DNA of 28,518 nucleotides from CAZWDO01 sp964632485 [NCBI: uncultured bacterium] (GTDB taxonomy: Bacteria; JAGOEH01): positions 22,507 to 51,024 of the forward strand of contig CAZWDO010000002.1 in the NCBI GenBank assembly GCA_964632485.1, given 5' to 3'. This document shows positions 7,422-15,193 of this stretch, piece by piece. The notes beneath the pieces are model-generated. The model made no database searches. It saw only the letters and a program-made list of their open reading frames with translations, and was not told where the DNA came from. The number at the start of each line of letters is the position of its first letter. Positions within the stretch are counted from its first letter, which is position 1. A program made the position numbers and the translations under genes.

Positions 7422-8309
7422 ATGAAAATTGATTATGAATCTTTAGACCAATGTATTTTATGTTCTTCAAAAAATATTCGCCTTTATAGATCGGAGATCA
7501 ATCTTTCAGTTTGCAATGATTGTGGGTTGATATTTGATAATCCTCGTCCGACTCTCGCTTCGATCCAACACTATTATTCTCAAAGAGGCAAATATGATAC
7601 ATGGCTGGAGCGAGAGCCCGTTTTGATGCGCCAATGGGACATGATGCTCACGCGCATTCTCCGTTGGATTCAGTCAGGGCGTTTGTTGGATGTGGGAGCC
7701 GGTATCGGTTTCTTTCTATCGCTGGCCCGTCAACATTTTGAAGTCGAGGGAACGGAGCTTTCTTCGGAAGCGGTCCGCCTTGCCCTGGAAAAATTTGATT
7801 TGAGCCTGATTAATAGCGAATTGGAAAAAATTAAGTTTGACCAACCGTTTGATATTATTACGATGTTTCACGTGCTTGAACATCTCCCTTACCCGAACAA
7901 AACAATTGAGTATTGCCGAACTCTTCTAAAATCAGGTGGTTTACTCTATATTGCCGTTCCGAATGAACCGTTTTATTCTTTAAGACGTCTTTTGCCGGCT
8001 TTGTTTTCCGCTTTGGGTTTTAATAAATTTCGTTCGTTCCATCGCTGCGGATTCCGAAAGATCGATTTTTCTGAATTGGATGAATTGCATTTATCTCATT
8101 TTTCCGAACCCATCTTGAAGAATTACTTAAAGAATAACGGATTTACCATTATTGACTCCAATATGGACCCGATTGATGCCTTTATGTTTCGCCGTGGACT
8201 CCTGCAATATCTCCGGTGGTTCATCTATGCCCTATCCTATGGGTTTAGGTTTTTAACGCGTTTAAACACGTATAATTCATTATGGGTTGTAGCAAAGAGA
8301 GATGATTGA
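7422..8309 (+). CDS. Class I SAM methyltransferase with N-terminal zinc ribbon
   Basis: 295 aa. A four-cysteine knuckle (Cys11, 14, 31, 34 in CILC...CNDC) precedes a Methyltransf_23-type domain with motif I LLDVGAGIGFF (88-98), TMFHVLEHLPYP and SGGLLYIAVPNEP. This zinc-ribbon plus methyltransferase layout is common in enzymes of sugar and polysaccharide modification. The ATG at 7422 follows AATAGGT. The TGA at 8307-8309 abuts the TTG start of the YfiR gene, so it is the first gene of a three-gene operon with YfiR and the hybrid kinase. The substrate is unknown; given the divergent glycosyltransferase/methyltransferase pair, envelope glycan tailoring is a guess. Confidence 0.87.
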   Translation: MKIDYESLDQCILCSSKNIRLYRSEINLSVCNDCGLIFDNPRPTLASIQHYYSQRGKYDTWLEREPVLMRQWDMMLTRILRWIQSGRLLDVGAGIGFFLSLARQHFEVEGTELSSEAVRLALEKFDLSLINSELEKIKFDQPFDIITMFHVLEHLPYPNKTIEYCRTLLKSGGLLYIAVPNEPFYSLRRLLPALFSALGFNKFRSFHRCGFRKIDFSELDELHLSHFSEPILKNYLKNNGFTIIDSNMDPIDAFMFRRGLLQYLRWFIYALSYGFRFLTRLNTYNSLWVVAKRDD

Positions 8310-8891
8310 TTGTTTTCGAAAAGAAATGTGTACCAGTTAGCTATTTGTTTGGTATTTTTTTTCCAACTATATTCATCGGTTAGTTGTCAAAATAAGAGTC
8401 TATTTCAAAATAGATACCAAGTTGAAGCCGCGCAGATTTTTAAGATCCCTGTGCTGATAACCTGGCCCAAATCAAAACCGGAAATTTATGACACTACACA
8501 GCCGTTCATCATTGGAATCATCGGAAAGAGCCGCATATCCCAATTTTTGATCAATTGTAGTAAAACTGAAAAAATTAAAGATAAACATGTGATTGTGAAA
8601 TCCATTCACGATATCAGTGAAATTAACTCCTGTCAAATCCTGTTTGTGGGTGAAAATGAGATATCCCGGCTCTCCTGCATTGTAGACCAAGCGATAAAAT
8701 ATTCAGTTTTAACAATTTCCGATTGCAATGGATTTGGCGAGAAGGGGATATTGATTAATTTTTATATTGATGAAAATTCATGTGTTCGATTTGAAATTAA
8801 TTTATACCAATTAAAATTGACTGAATTCGATTTTAGTTCCCATTTGTTAGAGTGCGCCAAGTTAATATATTTGAAGAGAGATGGTAAATGA
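8310..8891 (+). CDS. YfiR-family (DUF4154) periplasmic regulator
   Basis: 193 aa. A signal peptide is clear: K-R near the start, then the hydrophobic run LAICLVFFFQLY ending SSVSC-Q at about residue 27, so the mature protein is periplasmic (the Cys could suggest a lipoprotein but the lipobox is poor). The body follows the YfiR pattern: FKIPVLITWP early, CQILFVG, VLTISD, GFGEKGILINF and VRFEINLYQL before a final helix. In Pseudomonas, YfiR binds and represses the CHASE8-type sensor of the diguanylate cyclase YfiN. Here the next gene, overlapping by ATGA, encodes a kinase with such a sensor. The TTG start directly after the upstream TGA is preferred because it includes the whole signal peptide. 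Confidence 0.85.
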   Translation: MFSKRNVYQLAICLVFFFQLYSSVSCQNKSLFQNRYQVEAAQIFKIPVLITWPKSKPEIYDTTQPFIIGIIGKSRISQFLINCSKTEKIKDKHVIVKSIHDISEINSCQILFVGENEISRLSCIVDQAIKYSVLTISDCNGFGEKGILINFYIDENSCVRFEINLYQLKLTEFDFSSHLLECAKLIYLKRDGK

Positions 8892-11182
8892 TTCGGTTTT
8901 CAGATGTTAGAATTAAAACCAAGTTGCTGATTGTTATCTTTCTGGTTACTTTTTTAGCAGTAATCTTCTCTTCAATATGGATTATGCTGAGTGATCTGAT
9001 TTTGTTTAAGCAAGATCTATACAATAACACCCGTACTCTGATTAAAACATTATCCCCAAATTTTACAATGCCGTTATTGCTGGAAGATACAAATCGCGCT
9101 AATCAGGGGTTACAATCATTTGAAAGTATTCGTTATATTAATGAAGCAGTTTTATTCAGCGCGAGTGATTCTTCCATTTTTGCCAGTTATAAACGAGAGC
9201 AGAATAAACAGCAACCTACCTCCCTCCATGCTATTCAGGAAGGATTCTTCGATCAGTATTTAAATATTATCGAACCGGTAGTCTATCGTGAAAGAAGTAG
9301 TGGGGAAGAGACTGGAGAATATCGTGAAAAATTGCTGGGATATTTATATGTGAATTGCGAAATCAAGGAGTTTCGGGAACGGATTCGGGCATACTTACTC
9401 AATGCTCTTTTAATTATTGGTCTGGTCTTGTTAGTTTCATTTCTGCTGGCGCTCAGTATTCAGAAAATATTCACGCGTCCGTTGAGCCAATTGTCCAAGA
9501 TTGCTAAGAATATATCGGAGAAAGGAGATTATTCTCTACGTGTTGAGAAGCGATCGAATGATGAAATCGGAACACTTTATGATGCATTTAATTCTATGCT
9601 GGAACGGGTCCACAAGCGGGATATCGAACGGGACAATATCCAGCAAAAACTTGAACATACGAGAAATTTTTTTCAAAATGTTATTAATTCCATGCCTTCT
9701 CTTTTGATTACCACCGATCAGTTGGGTCGGATTACTCAGATGAATGAAGCGGCTGAAAAAATTTTTGGCTATCATTTTAAGCATTCAAGCCCTCCCTGCT
9801 TTTGGGAACTATCCCCTTTATTCGAGAAATACCGGGAACTCTGCTACGACGTGCTTGAAAAAAAAGCGCTTCGTCAGTTAATGGTTGAGCCAATCAGTCT
9901 TGATGAGGATTTACATTATTTCAACATTACGCTTTATCCCTTTGCGGTTGATACAACCCTCGGGCTGGTGATTCGTTTCGATGATGTTTCAGATGCGGTA
10001 AAAAAAGATCAACAGCTTCGTCAGGCACAAAAAATGGAGACAATAGGAACCCTGGTCGGGGGTATTGCTCATGATTTCAATAATGTGTTGGGGGGGATTA
10101 TTGGAACGATTTCTCTTTTAAAATATCGGTTGGAGCAAAATGACGGGTTTCAAAAAACTCAAATTTTACCTTTTTTGGAATCGATCGATAAAACGTCGCA
10201 GCGAGCTGCGGAAATGGTGATGCAATTATTGGCTCTTTCGCGAAAACAAGAGTTTTCCGTAAAAAATATCGATCTGCATGAATCAATGGAACATGTGTTG
10301 AACATTTGCCGAAGCACATTTGATAAATCAGTCGAAATTAAAGTACAATATCCCGATGAACCGGCTATTATTATGGGCGATGCCACTCAGTTGGAACAAA
10401 TTCTTTTAAATATTTGTTTGAATGCGTATCATGCCATGACTATTATGCGTTCCCCGGAAGAATGCCGAGGAGGAGTCTTGTCAGTTTATTTACGTAAATT
10501 TTTTGCTGACACCTATTTTTGCAGTCTGCATCCCGAAGCCCACGAAATTGAATACTGGAATTTATCAGTACATGATAATGGGGTTGGCATGAATCCGGAA
10601 ACTATGTCCAAGATTTTTGATCCTTTTTTTACAACAAAGGATAAAGACAAAGGAACCGGGCTGGGACTGACAATGGTTTATAATATCATAGCGCAACACA
10701 AGGGTTTCAATACGGTTTGGTCTGAACTGGGTCAAGGGACAGGGTTCAATGTTTATTTACCTGCGGCAGATATTGGTTTGTTTGAAGAACCCCAGGAAAA
10801 AAAATATAGAGTTACTAAAGGGAAAGGTAAAATTTTTATCATTGACGATGAAGAAATTATCCGCCAGGTTGCTGAAGAAATTCTGCTTGAATGCGGATAT
10901 AGCGTAATCTGCGCGACAAATGGTGATGAAGCCATCGCTCTTTATAAACAGTTTTATCCGTCAATAGACCTGGTATTGCTTGATATCGTGATGCCAAAAA
11001 AATCAGGCAAGGAAGTCTTTCTCGAAATGATTGAAATAAATCCCTCCGCCCGAATTATTGTCAGTTCCGGATTCCGGTATGATGATCGGGTAGATTTTCT
11101 GTTGAATAAAGGCGCGATTGGTTTTATCCAGAAACCTTACACCATGGATCAGTTAATAGAAACGATTCAAAGTTTAAACTAA
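8888..11182 (+). CDS. Hybrid sensor histidine kinase: CHASE8-like sensor, HAMP, PAS, kinase, receiver
   Basis: 764 aa. A membrane helix (about 12-34) is followed by a periplasmic domain (about 35-165) resembling CHASE8: N-N-T-R-T-L, then ANQGLQSFESIRYINEAVLF and FASY. Next come a second membrane helix (171-190), HAMP (about 195-245), PAS (260-370, with MNEAAEKIFGY), the phosphoacceptor GGIAHDFNNVLGG with His395, the ATPase domain (N-box near 508-512, DNGVGM 563-568, GTGLGL 589-594), and a receiver (648-764) with Asp653/654, phosphoacceptor Asp699 and Lys749. All catalytic residues are present. There is no GGDEF or DNA-binding domain, so the phosphoryl group must pass onward or be used for self-control. 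The gene is coupled to the YfiR gene, its likely periplasmic regulator. Confidence 0.93.
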   Translation: MIRFSDVRIKTKLLIVIFLVTFLAVIFSSIWIMLSDLILFKQDLYNNTRTLIKTLSPNFTMPLLLEDTNRANQGLQSFESIRYINEAVLFSASDSSIFASYKREQNKQQPTSLHAIQEGFFDQYLNIIEPVVYRERSSGEETGEYREKLLGYLYVNCEIKEFRERIRAYLLNALLIIGLVLLVSFLLALSIQKIFTRPLSQLSKIAKNISEKGDYSLRVEKRSNDEIGTLYDAFNSMLERVHKRDIERDNIQQKLEHTRNFFQNVINSMPSLLITTDQLGRITQMNEAAEKIFGYHFKHSSPPCFWELSPLFEKYRELCYDVLEKKALRQLMVEPISLDEDLHYFNITLYPFAVDTTLGLVIRFDDVSDAVKKDQQLRQAQKMETIGTLVGGIAHDFNNVLGGIIGTISLLKYRLEQNDGFQKTQILPFLESIDKTSQRAAEMVMQLLALSRKQEFSVKNIDLHESMEHVLNICRSTFDKSVEIKVQYPDEPAIIMGDATQLEQILLNICLNAYHAMTIMRSPEECRGGVLSVYLRKFFADTYFCSLHPEAHEIEYWNLSVHDNGVGMNPETMSKIFDPFFTTKDKDKGTGLGLTMVYNIIAQHKGFNTVWSELGQGTGFNVYLPAADIGLFEEPQEKKYRVTKGKGKIFIIDDEEIIRQVAEEILLECGYSVICATNGDEAIALYKQFYPSIDLVLLDIVMPKKSGKEVFLEMIEINPSARIIVSSGFRYDDRVDFLLNKGAIGFIQKPYTMDQLIETIQSLN

Positions 11183-11623
11183 TTGAAGCTTCAATAATCC
11201 CTGCAGAATTACCCAACTATAAATGCCAGCTAAAGCATCATCAGCCATAACGCCCCATCCCTGGGGAAGATCCTGGATTTTATCGATTGGCCAGGGTTTC
11301 CAAACATCGAACACGCGGAAAAGAATCAATCCGGCAATCAATGTCGGAATACGAATCGGAACTGCGGCCAATGTCAACCACATGCCAAATATTTCATCGA
11401 TAACAATGCTTTTAGCATCATGGCCTAATTGTTTCTCAGCGACACTTGATGTATAAACACCGACAAAAAAAGTGATGATCATCAGTATCCCGTACTGCGC
11501 CGCAGCAAGAGGGAAAAAAAGCCAGGCTATAACCAGAGCTAAAATACTGCCCATTGTTCCCGGGAAAAAAGGTATTAAACCAGAGCCCAGACCCGTAGCC
11601 AAAAAAAAAGATAATTTCTTCAC
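11174..11623 (-). CDS. pgpA: Phosphatidylglycerophosphatase A
   Basis: 149 aa integral membrane phosphatase that removes phosphate from phosphatidylglycerol phosphate to give phosphatidylglycerol. Family motifs: FFPGTMGS (19-26), DEIFGMW (76-82), FRVFDVWKPWPI (102-113) and MADDALAG (126-133). The GTG start (11623) overlaps the TAG stop of pgsA by one base and has GGAG 7 nt upstream. It is coupled to pgsA, which makes its substrate, so two successive steps of phosphatidylglycerol synthesis are encoded together. Its last 9 bases overlap the 3' end of the hybrid kinase on the other strand. Confidence 0.94.
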   Translation of the reverse strand: MKKLSFFLATGLGSGLIPFFPGTMGSILALVIAWLFFPLAAAQYGILMIITFFVGVYTSSVAEKQLGHDAKSIVIDEIFGMWLTLAAVPIRIPTLIAGLILFRVFDVWKPWPIDKIQDLPQGWGVMADDALAGIYSWVILQGLLKLQLV

Positions 11624-12189
11624 TAAATATCTCCTGCAAAAATTTTTTTAGATTTTACAATATAATCATAGCCGGATAAATAAGTCAACAATAATGAAGT
11701 GTACGCCAAAAAGTCGATAATCCCCATTTGATAATTCAGCGGAATCCAGTATAGCATTAAATTTGGAAATAAACAGACAACGAGAGCCCAGGTGGTCAGT
11801 GACATTTGGAATATTGTTTTTAGTTTTCCAAGACGGGAGGCCTGAATAGCAATTCCTTTGTATGCGGCGAGTGTCCGCATTCCCGTTATCAGAAATTCCC
11901 GCACAAGTATTAATGCGATGATCCAGGCTTTAAGGTAACCGCTTTCAATTAGAACCAAAAAAATAATGGTTACTAATATTTTATCCGCCAATGGATCGAA
12001 AAATTTTCCAAATCCAGTGATAACGCCTGTTTTACGGGCAAGATAACCGTCATAAATATCGGAAAGAATAGCTAAAACATAGATAAAAAAAGCGATTGGC
12101 CTGGCATAAAGTTGAGGCATGTAGAAAAAAATAAGAAAAATAAAGGCCAGAAATATGCGGGAGAGTGTAATCCGATTAGGTAGGTTCAT
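11623..12189 (-). CDS. pgsA: CDP-diacylglycerol-glycerol-3-phosphate 3-phosphatidyltransferase
   Basis: 188 aa integral membrane enzyme making phosphatidylglycerol phosphate from CDP-diacylglycerol and glycerol 3-phosphate. The CDP-alcohol phosphatidyltransferase signature is complete: D44-x2-D47-G48-x2-A51-R52-x8-G61-x3-D65-x3-D69. The protein begins MNLPNRITLSRI, the usual family N-terminus, so I chose the ATG at 12189. An in-frame start at 12219 would add ten residues not found in the family. The gene begins inside the 3' end of recR (overlap 14 nt) and lacks a clear Shine-Dalgarno sequence, so reinitiation after recR is likely. Confidence 0.94.
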   Translation of the reverse strand: MNLPNRITLSRIFLAFIFLIFFYMPQLYARPIAFFIYVLAILSDIYDGYLARKTGVITGFGKFFDPLADKILVTIIFLVLIESGYLKAWIIALILVREFLITGMRTLAAYKGIAIQASRLGKLKTIFQMSLTTWALVVCLFPNLMLYWIPLNYQMGIIDFLAYTSLLLTYLSGYDYIVKSKKIFAGDI

Positions 12190-12784
12190 CGTTGAATGAT
12201 CGACGGTTAAAAAAAGCATTCTTGATTGTCATTTGATCGGAAAATTCAAGATCTCCGCCAAAAGGTAATCCTTTGCCGATACGTGTGACAATGCAGGAGT
12301 AGGGTTCGAGCAACCGTTTAAGAAATAATGCGGTCATTTCTCCGGGTATGTTTGAATTCGTGGCGATGATAATTTCGCGAGTTTCTTCAGAGAGTCGGGG
12401 AAGGAGTGTGTTGATATTTAGTTTGTCGGCAGTCATCCCATCTGTTGGCGATAAGGCTCCTTTAAGAACATGATAGTATCCGTTGTAAGCCCGGCTTCTT
12501 TCAATGGCTAAAAGGTCTTTGGGTGTTTCGACTATACAGATACTGTGCCGGTCCCGATCGTGAGACTGGCAGATCGAACACGGATCAGTTTCGTCAAGGT
12601 TCCCGCAAATAGAGCAAAAAAGAATCGCTTTGCGGGACTCGCTTAGATTTTCAGTAAATTCCCGGGTAAAATTTTCATCCTGAAAAACCAGATAGAAAGC
12701 CAATCGTTCGGCAGTTTTAATACCGATGCCCGGTAATTTCATGAACTCTTCAATGATAATATTGAGAGGCTTGCAATGATACAT
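12176..12784 (-). CDS. recR: Recombination mediator RecR
   Basis: 202 aa, normal length. It works with RecO/RecF to load RecA on gapped DNA. The N-terminal helix-hairpin-helix has LPGIGIKTAERLAFYL (17-32). The zinc finger has Cys57, 60, 69 and 72. The Toprim domain starts at IVETPKDLLAIE, and the Walker-B-like C-terminal region carries RIGKGLPFGGDLEFSD. It follows ybaB by 1 nt, the standard dnaX-ybaB-recR order. The 3' end overlaps the pgsA start. Confidence 0.97.
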   Translation of the reverse strand: MYHCKPLNIIIEEFMKLPGIGIKTAERLAFYLVFQDENFTREFTENLSESRKAILFCSICGNLDETDPCSICQSHDRDRHSICIVETPKDLLAIERSRAYNGYYHVLKGALSPTDGMTADKLNINTLLPRLSEETREIIIATNSNIPGEMTALFLKRLLEPYSCIVTRIGKGLPFGGDLEFSDQMTIKNAFFNRRSFNDEPT

Positions 12785-12785
12785 A

Positions 12786-13106
12786 TTAAAAATTGAGACC
12801 CGGAATCTTTAAGTTTCCGGTCAGCGCGGAGATCTGTTCATTGGAAGCCTTTTCAATTTGGTCCAGGGCATCATTGATCGCTGTCAGCAAAAGATCCTGA
12901 AGCATTTCGATATCTTCCGGGTCAACGACTTCCGGCGCCAATTCCATTTTAGTCATTTTTTTGGAACCATTAATATAAGCTTTCACGACCCCGCCGCCTG
13001 CGGACCCGATAAATGTTTGGGCTTCTAACTGTGTCTGGTAGTCCATCATTTTTTGCTGGGCTTTTTGAGCTTCCTTCAACATGTTCTGGATTTGCTTATT
13101 CTTCAT
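12786..13106 (-). CDS. ybaB: YbaB/EbfC-family nucleoid-associated protein
   Basis: 106 aa DNA-binding dimer. The sequence has the typical N-terminal helix (MLKEAQKAQQKM), a glycine-rich turn (GSAGGGVVKAYING) and the ELAPEVVDPEDIEMLQDLL segment, ending PGLNF. I chose the ATG at 13106, which has AAAGGAAC upstream and yields the family N-terminus; a longer frame from 13205 lies inside dnaX and is not credible. It overlaps the 3' end of dnaX by 11 nt and sits just before recR. Confidence 0.95.
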   Translation of the reverse strand: MKNKQIQNMLKEAQKAQQKMMDYQTQLEAQTFIGSAGGGVVKAYINGSKKMTKMELAPEVVDPEDIEMLQDLLLTAINDALDQIEKASNEQISALTGNLKIPGLNF

Positions 13107-14757
13107 ATTTGTTCCTTTTTGTTTTGCGTTTGCTTTTATCGATGATTTCACCGTTAAATTGATTGAGAATATAATCAATGGCCGGGTATTGGGCTTTATA
13201 ATCATCCAGGGTTTTGGTTTTTATTTGGTAAACTGTTTGATTGTGCTCGCTGGGTGACTGGGATTGATGATTTTCTGTTAATTCCACCAGTACGTCGATA
13301 CGATAGGGATTTGATTGCTTTTGATTAAATAACAGTTCGATTCTGCGAAAATTTTCCCTTTTGTTTATGAATTCTTGTATAAACGAATTGCCGTCCTTTA
13401 TAGTTAGATTAATCACTCTGTTTTCTGCATCATATTGAGTGATTTGGCTGTTATCCAAATATTGGGCCAATTGGTTTTTATCTTCGTTGCGAAGCGTCTC
13501 AATACCCTGTTTCAAAAGAATAGTCAGTTGTTCCAGGTCGATTTGAGGTTGCTCGATTGTCTGGTTTTCAGTGGTATGAGATTCCGGTTTATTTTCTGAT
13601 ATGGCCTGAGTTTGACGGGGGACGAGATTCTTGAGCTGCAAAATGATAGGCTCAATATCCTGCATGGGATTAAGGGAAAAAAGCTTAAAAATGAACATTT
13701 CCAATTGAACCGAATGACGGCTTGAGTATTTGATCAAGGGTTCATAGCGGGTAGCAATCGACAGCATGCGATAGAGATCGACAAGCGCATAGGATTCAGC
13801 CAGTTGCTGCAGGAAGGGGATTTCATCTTCGGGAATACCAAAAATAGCGTCGGGCTGCGATTCCATTTTAATGATAATCAGATTGCGGATATACTCCATG
13901 ATCCCGGTTAAAAACTCACCGATATCAGCGCCGGAATACAGGAGAGTGTTGACAAGTTCCAATCCCTGATAAATATTTTTTTCTTTAAGAGCTTGAAAAA
14001 GTGAGTGATAGGTAGCCGTACCTGTTACTCCCAGCAGTTTTTCAACTTCATTGACACGGATCTGGTTTCCGCAGAAAGAGATTACCTGGTCAAAAATTGA
14101 TTCTGAATCGCGCATACTGCCTTCGGCTTTGCGGGCAATCAGTTGTAATGCGGCATCGGGAACGGTATAATTTTCATTGTCTGCGATCATTGTTAACTGC
14201 TTGACGATATTTTCACGGGGAATACGTTTAAAATCGTAGCGTTGACAGCGGGAAAGAATTGTGATGGGAATGCGGTGCGGTTCGGTGGTGGCGAAAATGA
14301 ATATCACACGGGGAGGGGGTTCTTCCAGGGTCTTCAATAAAGCGTTGAATGCCTGTTCGGTCAACATGTGGACTTCATCAATAATATATACTTTATATTT
14401 CCCTTGAGTCGGAGAGTAGTTGATGTTTTCTCGCAACGAGCGGATTTCATCGATTCCGCGATTAGACGCGCCATCGATTTCCAGCACATCCAGCGAATTG
14501 CCTTCGGTGATTTGAATACACGCTTTGCAAACATTGCAGGGTTGAATAGAAGTTCCTTTGTCGCAATTCAAGGCTTTAGCAAAGATGCGGGCGGTTGTTG
14601 TTTTTCCGACACCTCGAGGACCTGTAAATAAGTAGGCGTGCGCAATCCGTCCACTGGAAATTGCGTTTTCTAATGTTTGGGAAATATGATCCTGGCCGAT
14701 AACTTCGGTAAAGGTGTTTGGGCGATATTTTCTTGCAGAAACTTGATATTCGTTCAT
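13096..14757 (-). CDS. dnaX: DNA polymerase III subunit gamma/tau
   Basis: 553 aa clamp-loader ATPase. AAA+ motifs: Walker A GPRGVGKT (46-53), zinc site Cys65, 74, 77, 80, Walker B VYIIDEVHML (123-132) and sensor 1/arginine finger region ILSRC (157-161). The C-terminal third, after about residue 380, is Gln/Glu-rich and divergent, as in tau. The ATG at 14757 was chosen because it gives the conserved start YQVSARKYRP and has AGGAA before it. I see no convincing A-AAA-AAG slippery site for a short gamma form. It is the first protein gene after the SRP RNA and is followed by ybaB and recR. Confidence 0.97.
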   Translation of the reverse strand: MNEYQVSARKYRPNTFTEVIGQDHISQTLENAISSGRIAHAYLFTGPRGVGKTTTARIFAKALNCDKGTSIQPCNVCKACIQITEGNSLDVLEIDGASNRGIDEIRSLRENINYSPTQGKYKVYIIDEVHMLTEQAFNALLKTLEEPPPRVIFIFATTEPHRIPITILSRCQRYDFKRIPRENIVKQLTMIADNENYTVPDAALQLIARKAEGSMRDSESIFDQVISFCGNQIRVNEVEKLLGVTGTATYHSLFQALKEKNIYQGLELVNTLLYSGADIGEFLTGIMEYIRNLIIIKMESQPDAIFGIPEDEIPFLQQLAESYALVDLYRMLSIATRYEPLIKYSSRHSVQLEMFIFKLFSLNPMQDIEPIILQLKNLVPRQTQAISENKPESHTTENQTIEQPQIDLEQLTILLKQGIETLRNEDKNQLAQYLDNSQITQYDAENRVINLTIKDGNSFIQEFINKRENFRRIELLFNQKQSNPYRIDVLVELTENHQSQSPSEHNQTVYQIKTKTLDDYKAQYPAIDYILNQFNGEIIDKSKRKTKRNKYEE

Positions 14758-14788
14758 ATAATTCCTGAAATATGTGAAAAAAAAAGCG

Positions 14789-14816
14789 ATTATAAGCCAA
14801 CCAGGTTGAACACCAA
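14789..14816 (-). promoter_or_regulatory. Possible dnaX promoter overlapping the 3' end of the SRP RNA gene
   Basis: Minus strand TTGGTG (14811-14816), 16 bp, perfect TATAAT (14789-14794). The predicted start is near 14782, about 25 nt before the dnaX ATG. A nine-T tract (minus strand, 14777-14785) follows, which could instead serve SRP RNA 3'-end formation. Confidence 0.35.
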
Positions 14817-14899
14817 CACATAAAATTACCACCTGCCGTTGCTACCTTCCGGTCCTGGCGGAGTTCAGTGGATTTTATTGCAGCGGAACCTGATTGGCT
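14795..14899 (-). ncRNA. ffs: Signal recognition particle RNA, small (4.5S) type
   Basis: About 105 nt on the minus strand. The apical domain IV is conserved: CAGGACCGGAAGGTAGCAA, matching the GGAAGG tetraloop region and asymmetric loop bound by Ffh. Closing stems are seen: ATAAAATCCAC pairs with GTGG..ATTTTAT, and the two ends (14887-14899 and 14795-14807) form a 13-bp stem with one G-U pair, which sets the boundaries. No Alu domain is present, so it is the short bacterial form. It lies between tRNA-Ala and dnaX. Confidence 0.92.
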
Positions 14900-14912
14900 A
14901 ATAACCGCTAAG

Positions 14913-14985
14913 TGGAGCAGAGCGGAATCGAACCGCCGGCCTCAGCCTTGCGAAAGCTGCGCTCTCCCAACTGAGCTACTGCCCC
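14913..14985 (-). tRNA. tRNA-Ala (anticodon CGC)
   Basis: A 73-nt cloverleaf. The acceptor is GGGGCAG/CTGCTCC with an A discriminator. The D arm is GCTC-AGTTGGGA-GAGC. The anticodon loop TTCGCAA gives anticodon CGC, reading GCG. CCA is not encoded. Confidence 0.96.
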
Positions 14986-14992
14986 GATACGA

Positions 14993-15083
14993 CGGAGAGA
15001 GAGGGATTCGAACCCTCGGTACCACTTTGAATGATACACACGATTTCCAATCGTGCTCCTTCAGCCAACTCGGACATCTCTCC
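14993..15083 (-). tRNA. tRNA-Ser (anticodon GGA)
   Basis: A 91-nt class II tRNA with a long variable arm. The acceptor GGAGAGA/TCTCTCC is perfect, with a G discriminator. The stem CACGA/TCGTG encloses the loop TTGGAAA, giving anticodon GGA. CCA is not encoded. Confidence 0.97.
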
Positions 15084-15106
15084 CAAATCTATTAAAGTAA
15101 GTTAAG

Positions 15107-15193
15107 CGGAGAAGGTGGGATTCGAACCCACGGACCGCGTAAACGGTCAACGGTTTTCGAGACCGTCCCATTCAACCACTCTGGCACCTCTCC
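15107..15193 (-). tRNA. tRNA-Ser (anticodon CGA)
   Basis: An 87-nt class II tRNA. The acceptor is GGAGAGG/CTTCTCC with a G discriminator. The stem ACGGT/ACCGT encloses CTCGAAA, giving anticodon CGA, which reads TCG. CCA is not encoded. Its first 22 nt also encode the end of tadA. Confidence 0.97.

Noticed and set aside
13960-14000. Possible programmed frameshift in dnaX at a GAA-AAA-AAT tract
   Set aside because: It lies within the clamp-loader core rather than after domain III, is not the A-AAA-AAG heptamer, and no stimulatory structure or nearby -1 stop was established.
14868-15095. Plus-strand open frame across tRNA-Ala and tRNA-Ser
   Set aside because: It is antisense to structured RNA genes; the frame is a by-product of the tRNA sequences.
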